NCBI GenBank assembly: GCA_020850355.1
Contig: JADZEX010000018.1
Span: 149,127 to 213,126, forward strand
DNA from: Fimbriimonadaceae bacterium
GTDB taxonomy: Bacteria > Armatimonadota > UBA10988
DNA: 64,000 nucleotides
Reading direction: 5' to 3'
Each line of letters starts with the position of its first letter. The first letter of the stretch is position 1. The notes below the pieces were generated by a model. The model saw only the letters and a program-made list of their open reading frames with translations, did not search any database and had not been told where the DNA came from. Position numbers and translations under genes: made by a program. Of the stretch, positions 60,216-64,000 are shown one piece after another.

Positions 60216-60247
60216 CACGCCCCTGACGGCCGACCGCCAGGGGCGTG
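60216..60247. terminator. Hairpin between convergent genes
   Basis: CACGCCCCTG and CAGGGGCGTG, a perfect 10-bp stem with a 12-base loop, 25 bases after the secreted-protein stop. No U-tract on either strand; may serve both transcripts. Confidence 0.55.
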
Positions 60248-60269
60248 CGGCGTTGGGGCCCCGGGCCGC

Positions 60270-61520
60270 TCAGCGGCGGTTGGCCTCCAGGAAGGCGGTG
60301 ACTTCCTTGCTCCAGTCGGGAGGCACCTCGTGACCCATCCGCGGGTAGACGATCAGCTTCTTGCCGGCGGCGGGGATCAGGTTGTACGCCGCGGCCACCG
60401 TGGTCGCCGGGCAGGTGCGGTCGATCAGCCCGAGGCTGACCAGGATCGGACACTTGATGCGCCGGGCGAAGTTGACGGCATCGAAGTAGCCCGCGGTGGT
60501 CACCACGTTCTGGGCGTCGGCGGTGGGGATTAGGCGGGGCCAGCCGGAGGCGCGGCCGACCAGCAGTCCGGTGTGGTCGCACATCGCCGGGACGTTGGCA
60601 CAGCCGGCGGTGACCCGCTGGTCGAGCCCGCAGGCGGTCAGCGTCGAGGCGCCGCCCTGGCTGGAGCCGGTGACCTGCATGTTGCGGCCGTCCCAGTCGG
60701 CCTGGCCGGTCAGGAAGTCGATGCAGCGGACAAAGCTCAGAAAGACCCGCCGGAAGTAGTAGGTCTCGCGGCTCTCGCGCCCCTGGCGGGAGTAGTCGAA
60801 GAGCGCCCCACCCTGGCCGGCGAGCGCCGTGAAGAACTCCTTGGTCTCGGTGACCGGGTAGTCGTGGACGCTGATGTTGATGCTCAGCGCGGTGCGCCCG
60901 GACCAGGCGGCCGGTCCGGTCGGGCCGACGCCGGCGCCCGGAATCTGCAACAGCGCCGGGTACTTGCCCGGCGCGGCCGGCCGACAGAACCAGCCACGGA
61001 CCCGCGAGCCGTTGAGGTTGGCCAGGCTCAGCTCAAAGACCTCGACCTCGGCCGTGCTGAACTTGTCGGAGCGGGTGAGCTGCGCGTCCAGCGGGATCGC
61101 CGCGACGAGCTGCTTCTGGGCGGTCCACCAGGCATCGAAATCGGCTGGCTCCGGCGCGCTGGGCCCGATCTTGGCGAGATCGAAACCGGCCCCGCCCCAG
61201 GCGTCGACGGGGGTCGTACCGTCGGTGTAGCGGGCGCTCAGGCGCAACACGCCGGGCTCGTTGAGGGTGCCGGTGATCGGCTGCGGCGCCGCCAGGTCGA
61301 GGGTGCCCTGGCCAAGGGTGCCGACGCCGTCCTTGCTAAGCGACCAGTTCACCGTGCCGGCGGTCAGCGGTTGGCCGTCGGTGGTGGCGGCGAGGCTGAA
61401 GGTAACCTGCTCCCCGGCCTGGTACAGCCCGTCGGGGCGGTCGGTGGTGACCTGCAAGGTCACGGCGGCGCCGGCGGCGTGCCAGGCGCAGAGTCCCACG
61501 AGCAGCCAACGTGCGGTCAT
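60270..61520 (-). CDS. Secreted acetyl-xylan-esterase-like hydrolase (CE7)
   Basis: 416 residues, signal peptide 1-18 (WLLVGLCAWHAAGA). A beta domain (about 19-110) precedes an alpha/beta hydrolase: ALLQIPGAGVGP oxyanion segment, nucleophile elbow VTGSSQGGAST (Ser287), LVSLGLIDRTCPATT (Asp367) and YPRMGHEVP (His397). Matches the AXE1/CE7 family of acetyl esterases for xylan or other acetylated sugars. GGAG lies 11 bases before ATG. Divergent from the zinc-ribbon gene. Confidence 0.88.
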   Translation of the reverse strand: MTARWLLVGLCAWHAAGAAVTLQVTTDRPDGLYQAGEQVTFSLAATTDGQPLTAGTVNWSLSKDGVGTLGQGTLDLAAPQPITGTLNEPGVLRLSARYTDGTTPVDAWGGAGFDLAKIGPSAPEPADFDAWWTAQKQLVAAIPLDAQLTRSDKFSTAEVEVFELSLANLNGSRVRGWFCRPAAPGKYPALLQIPGAGVGPTGPAAWSGRTALSINISVHDYPVTETKEFFTALAGQGGALFDYSRQGRESRETYYFRRVFLSFVRCIDFLTGQADWDGRNMQVTGSSQGGASTLTACGLDQRVTAGCANVPAMCDHTGLLVGRASGWPRLIPTADAQNVVTTAGYFDAVNFARRIKCPILVSLGLIDRTCPATTVAAAYNLIPAAGKKLIVYPRMGHEVPPDWSKEVTAFLEANRR

Positions 61521-61643
61521 CGCGCAGATGCTCCCAAACGCGCCTTCGCGACGCTGGCCGCGGATCCTGCCGAGAGGATTCGCCGTGGCGTCACTGTACA
61601 ATGGGCCCGACAGCCGGGGGCGGCGGGAGACGGGAGGGACGCG

Positions 61644-62291
61644 ATGTCCGAGCCGATCGAGTTCGTACGCAACTACAGCGACTTGTCGACCGACAAGGGC
61701 TTCCAGTTCGAGTTCCACTGCGATCGCTGCGGCACCGGTTACCGGACGCAGTTCCAGGCCTCGGCGACCGGTACCATCACCAGCGCCCTGGACGCCGCCA
61801 GCGGGCTGCTTGGGGGGCTCTTCTCGTCAGCCGCCAACGTCAGCAGTCGGGTCCATTCGGCGGCCTGGGAGCGTAGCCACGACAAGCATTTCGTCGAGGC
61901 GATTGAGGAGCTGCGGCCGAGCTTCGCGCAGTGTCCGCACTGTCAGGGCTGGGTCTGCCGCAAGTCGTGCTGGAACACCAAACGCGGGCTCTGCAAAAAC
62001 TGCGCGCCCGACCTGGGGGTCGAGATGTCGGCCGCGCAGGCGCAGCAGGCGCGGGAGGAGATCTGGGCGCACGCCCGGATGGCCGACGAAGACAAGCAGA
62101 TCAAGGCCGAGGACTGGCGCGAGACGATCGTCGCAACCTGCCCGAAGTGCGAGGCGACGCTGGCGGCGAAGGCCAAGTTCTGTCCCGAGTGCGGCCACAA
62201 GCTGCAAATCGCCGCGCATTGCAGCGAGTGCGGCGCCAAGCTGAACGCGGGTGCCAAGTTCTGCGGCGAGTGCGGCACCAAGGCTGAGTAG
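61644..62291 (+). CDS. Double zinc-ribbon protein
   Basis: 215 residues with GGGAGG upstream. A first Cys pair (Cys26, Cys29 in FHCDRCGTGYRT) opens the protein; a glycine/serine-rich middle follows (ITSALDAASGLLGGLFSS). A Cys-rich knuckle CPHCQGWVCRKSCWNTKRG and two C-terminal DZR-type ribbons CPKCEATL...KFCPECG and CSECGAKL...KFCGECG close it. No transmembrane helix. Binds zinc; probably a regulator or adaptor. A -10-like TACAAT at 61597 lies upstream. The sugar-binding lipoprotein gene begins 16 bases after its stop. Confidence 0.78.
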   Translation: MSEPIEFVRNYSDLSTDKGFQFEFHCDRCGTGYRTQFQASATGTITSALDAASGLLGGLFSSAANVSSRVHSAAWERSHDKHFVEAIEELRPSFAQCPHCQGWVCRKSCWNTKRGLCKNCAPDLGVEMSAAQAQQAREEIWAHARMADEDKQIKAEDWRETIVATCPKCEATLAAKAKFCPECGHKLQIAAHCSECGAKLNAGAKFCGECGTKAE

Positions 62292-62307
62292 AGCGAAGGA
62301 GTCCCCG

Positions 62308-63345
62308 ATGAGCCGACGTCCCTGCCTGCTGAGCGCCCTGTTGGTGACCCTGGCCGGCTGCGGCCCGCGGGCGCCGGAAGGTCCCGACGTCGCCCCGCCG
62401 CCACCCGAGCCCAGTATGCCGGCCAGTTCGGCCGCCGCTGGCGGCATTCAGATCGCGGTGATTCCGAAAGCCGTCTCGCACGAGTTCTGGACCACCGTCA
62501 AAGCTGGTGCCGAGGCGGCCGCGGCCGCCGGTGGGGCGACCATCGTCTGGCGCGGACCGGACTCCGAGACGCAGATCGACCGCCAGAAGGCGATCCTCGA
62601 GGATGCTGTGACCCAGGGCGTCAAGGCGGTGGTCCTGGCCGCCTGCGACGCCGAGGCGCTGGTCGACTCGGTGCAGGCCGCCGAGCAGGCCGGGGTGCCG
62701 GTGATCACCATCGACAGCGGCCTGGCCTGGGATGGCGTCCGCAGCCTGGTCGCCACCGACAATGTGGCCGCCGCCAAGCAGGGCGGCGAAACGCTCTTCA
62801 AGCTGCTGGGCGGGAAAGGCGAGGTGGGGCTGATCCCGTTCGTCAAGGGCGCTGCCAGCAGCGAGGATCGCGAGCAGGGCTTCAAGGAAGCACTGGCCGC
62901 GGCGCCTGGCATCAAGCTGGTCGCGACGCGTTACAGCGAGAGCGATGTCGGCAAGGCGAAGTCGGCCGCCGAGGACATGCTGACCAGCCAACCGAACCTG
63001 GCCGGGATCTTCGCCGCCAATGAGCCCGGCGCGATCGGCGCGGCCAACGCCCTCAACGAGATGGGCAAGGCTGGCAAGGTCAAGCTGGTCGGCTACGACG
63101 GCTCGCCGACCGAGGTGGAGCTGTTGAAGGCCGGCGTGATCCAGGCGCTGGTGGTGCAGGACCCCTACAAGATGGGCTTCCAGGGCGTCGAGCAGGCGCT
63201 CGCCGCGATTGCTGGCAAGGCGGTCGAGAAGCGCGTCGACACCGGGGTCGTGGTGATCACCAAAGAGAACCTGGAGACGCCGCAGGTGCAGAAGCTGCTG
63301 AACCCCAGCGGCGCAGCTCCGAAAGCGGCTGCGGCCGGCAAGTAG
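62308..63345 (+). CDS. Sugar-type ABC transporter substrate-binding lipoprotein
   Basis: 345 residues. Lipobox LVTLAGC (Cys18) with a Pro-rich linker. Periplasmic-binding-protein I fold like RbsB: IAVIPKAVSHEFWTTVKAGA, GVKAVVLAACDAEALVDSV, PVITIDSGL, AGIFAANEPGAIGAANAL, KLVGYDGSPTEVELLKAG and VQDPYKMGFQGVEQAL. Binds a sugar or related ligand. No permease or ATPase is in the window, so it may be an orphan sensor or feed a distant importer. AAGGAG precedes the start. Confidence 0.93.
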   Translation: MSRRPCLLSALLVTLAGCGPRAPEGPDVAPPPPEPSMPASSAAAGGIQIAVIPKAVSHEFWTTVKAGAEAAAAAGGATIVWRGPDSETQIDRQKAILEDAVTQGVKAVVLAACDAEALVDSVQAAEQAGVPVITIDSGLAWDGVRSLVATDNVAAAKQGGETLFKLLGGKGEVGLIPFVKGAASSEDREQGFKEALAAAPGIKLVATRYSESDVGKAKSAAEDMLTSQPNLAGIFAANEPGAIGAANALNEMGKAGKVKLVGYDGSPTEVELLKAGVIQALVVQDPYKMGFQGVEQALAAIAGKAVEKRVDTGVVVITKENLETPQVQKLLNPSGAAPKAAAAGK

Positions 63346-63365
63346 CAGGGCCGAGAGGAGCGCGT

Positions 63366-64000
63366 GTGGCGGTCCGGCTGGTTGGTGTGACGGGCGCGGT
63401 GCAGGGTCAGGCCTGGCCGCTGCGGGCGGGCGAACTCGCCGTCGGCAGCGCGGCCGAGGCCGATCTCGTGCTGCCCGTTGCGGCTGGGGTGGCGCCGCAA
63501 CATGCGGTGCTGCAGGTCAGCCGCAAACAGATCAGCATCGCCCCGGTCGGCAACGCGCCGGTGGTCGTCAACGGCGAGTTGATTGCGGTGCCGACGGCGC
63601 TCCGGCCGAACGACCGGCTGGCGCTCGGCGGCGCGATGCTGCTGCTCGACGTCGGCCAGGCCGAGCTGCCGGCGACGCCCGCCGCCGACCCGCACGACGA
63701 GCTGCCTGCGCCGGCCCTGGCGGCAGGGGTCGGCGTCGCGCTGCCGCCGCCCGACCCGCCCCGCTGGCGGCTGCTGCTGCCGTTGCTCGGCGTCGCCCTG
63801 ACCGTGGCCCTGGGGGTGCTGGTGGTGAAGCTGGCCCCGGCCCCGCAGACGGTCACCAGCGTGCCGCTGCCGCCGGCGGTGCGCGAGCAGGTGCGGCGCT
63901 CGACGGTCTGGATCCGCGCGCAGGTCGCCGAGGGCGAGTCCGAGGGCAGCGGCTTCGTCTCGCGCCAGGGCTGGGTCTTGACCAACGCCCACGTCGTCGA
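63366..64000 (+). CDS. FHA-domain, membrane-anchored trypsin-like protease, 3' end outside the window
   Basis: At least 211 residues; GTG start with GAGGAG upstream, 20 bases after the lipoprotein stop. N-terminal FHA-like domain (about 1-95: LRAGELAVGSAAEADLVLP, HAVLQVSRKQISIAPVGNAP, VVVNGELIAVPTALRPNDRL), a Pro-rich linker, one transmembrane helix (about 134-156), then the start of an HtrA/DegP-type protease: STVWIRAQVAEGESEGSGF and WVLTNAHVV with the catalytic His (about 209). FHA in the cytoplasm would read phospho-threonine and the protease would act outside. Confidence 0.82.
   Translation, partial: MAVRLVGVTGAVQGQAWPLRAGELAVGSAAEADLVLPVAAGVAPQHAVLQVSRKQISIAPVGNAPVVVNGELIAVPTALRPNDRLALGGAMLLLDVGQAELPATPAADPHDELPAPALAAGVGVALPPPDPPRWRLLLPLLGVALTVALGVLVVKLAPAPQTVTSVPLPPAVREQVRRSTVWIRAQVAEGESEGSGFVSRQGWVLTNAHVV

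Noticed and set aside
1..64000. tRNA, rRNA, CRISPR, insertion sequence, prophage or oriC with DnaA boxes
   Set aside because: No T-arm-like tRNA block, repeat array, transposase, integrase or TTATNCACA cluster was found by reading both strands.

Overview
This 64 kb stretch comes from a GC-rich bacterial chromosome (about 70-75% G+C by eye, with one dip to about 60% near 29.1-30.7 kb). It is densely coded, with many ATGA/GTGA stop-start overlaps and frequent GTG starts. Signs of a diderm envelope are a Wza-like SLBB export protein, a chain-length regulator and an O-antigen-ligase-like protein. The many secreted carbohydrate-active enzymes (GH106-like, GH-A clan, GH99-like, DUF4091, SGNH and CE7 esterases, a sulfatase) and TolB-like propellers suggest a polysaccharide-degrading lineage. 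Armatimonadota is my best guess, but nothing in the window proves it. I found no rRNA, tRNA, CRISPR array, insertion sequence or phage gene.

Layout. 0-2.7 kb: a secreted propeller protein running off the left edge. 3.0-16.9 kb: housekeeping genes, namely rpsA, polA, sppA, a catalytically dead rhomboid-like protein, pyk, a DUF423 protein, a GNAT acetyltransferase, murJ, an HU gene with a textbook promoter and terminator, an MscS channel and the RNase P RNA gene. 16.9-30.7 kb: a mixed region of glycoside hydrolases, a methyltransferase, a CPBP protease, an Xaa-Pro peptidase, an isocitrate-lyase-family enzyme, TPR proteins, an esterase, and a lower-GC HIT/nucleotidyltransferase pair. 30.8-35.5 kb: a minus-strand unit of purA, a GH99-like gene, an EamA transporter and a sulfatase. 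35.7-49.3 kb: one tightly coupled ten-gene minus-strand operon for making, exporting and anchoring an exopolysaccharide. 49.5-51.4 kb: ECF sigma factor, anti-sigma factor and a membrane protein. 51.4-55.1 kb: histidinol phosphatase, polyprenyl synthase with UbiE/MenG (quinone synthesis) and a GT4 glycosyltransferase. 55.2-59.0 kb: a signalling operon (histidine kinase, receiver with degenerate GGDEF, NtrC-type sigma-54 activator, small membrane protein). 59.0-64.0 kb: a small membrane protein with a strong promoter, a secreted protein, a CE7 esterase, a zinc-ribbon protein, a sugar-binding lipoprotein and the start of an FHA/HtrA-like protease.

The most informative non-coding signal is a set of three ParB-binding (parS) palindromes at 26081, 36281 and 37873. 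Two are perfect 16-mers and one has a single mismatch; two lie inside coding sequence at the start of genes of the exopolysaccharide operon. This suggests the window lies in the chromosome-partitioning, origin-proximal domain. The best candidate for an undescribed system is the exopolysaccharide operon. Its exporter carries seven SLBB repeats instead of the usual one or two, its tyrosine-kinase partner has lost the Walker A lysine, and the operon also holds two hydrophobic GT-C-like proteins, a membrane-anchored DUF4091 protein, a propeller-TPR protein and a CPBP protease. A second genome-level pattern is that three genes without Shine-Dalgarno sequences have a -10-like hexamer exactly six bases before ATG, as expected for leaderless transcripts.
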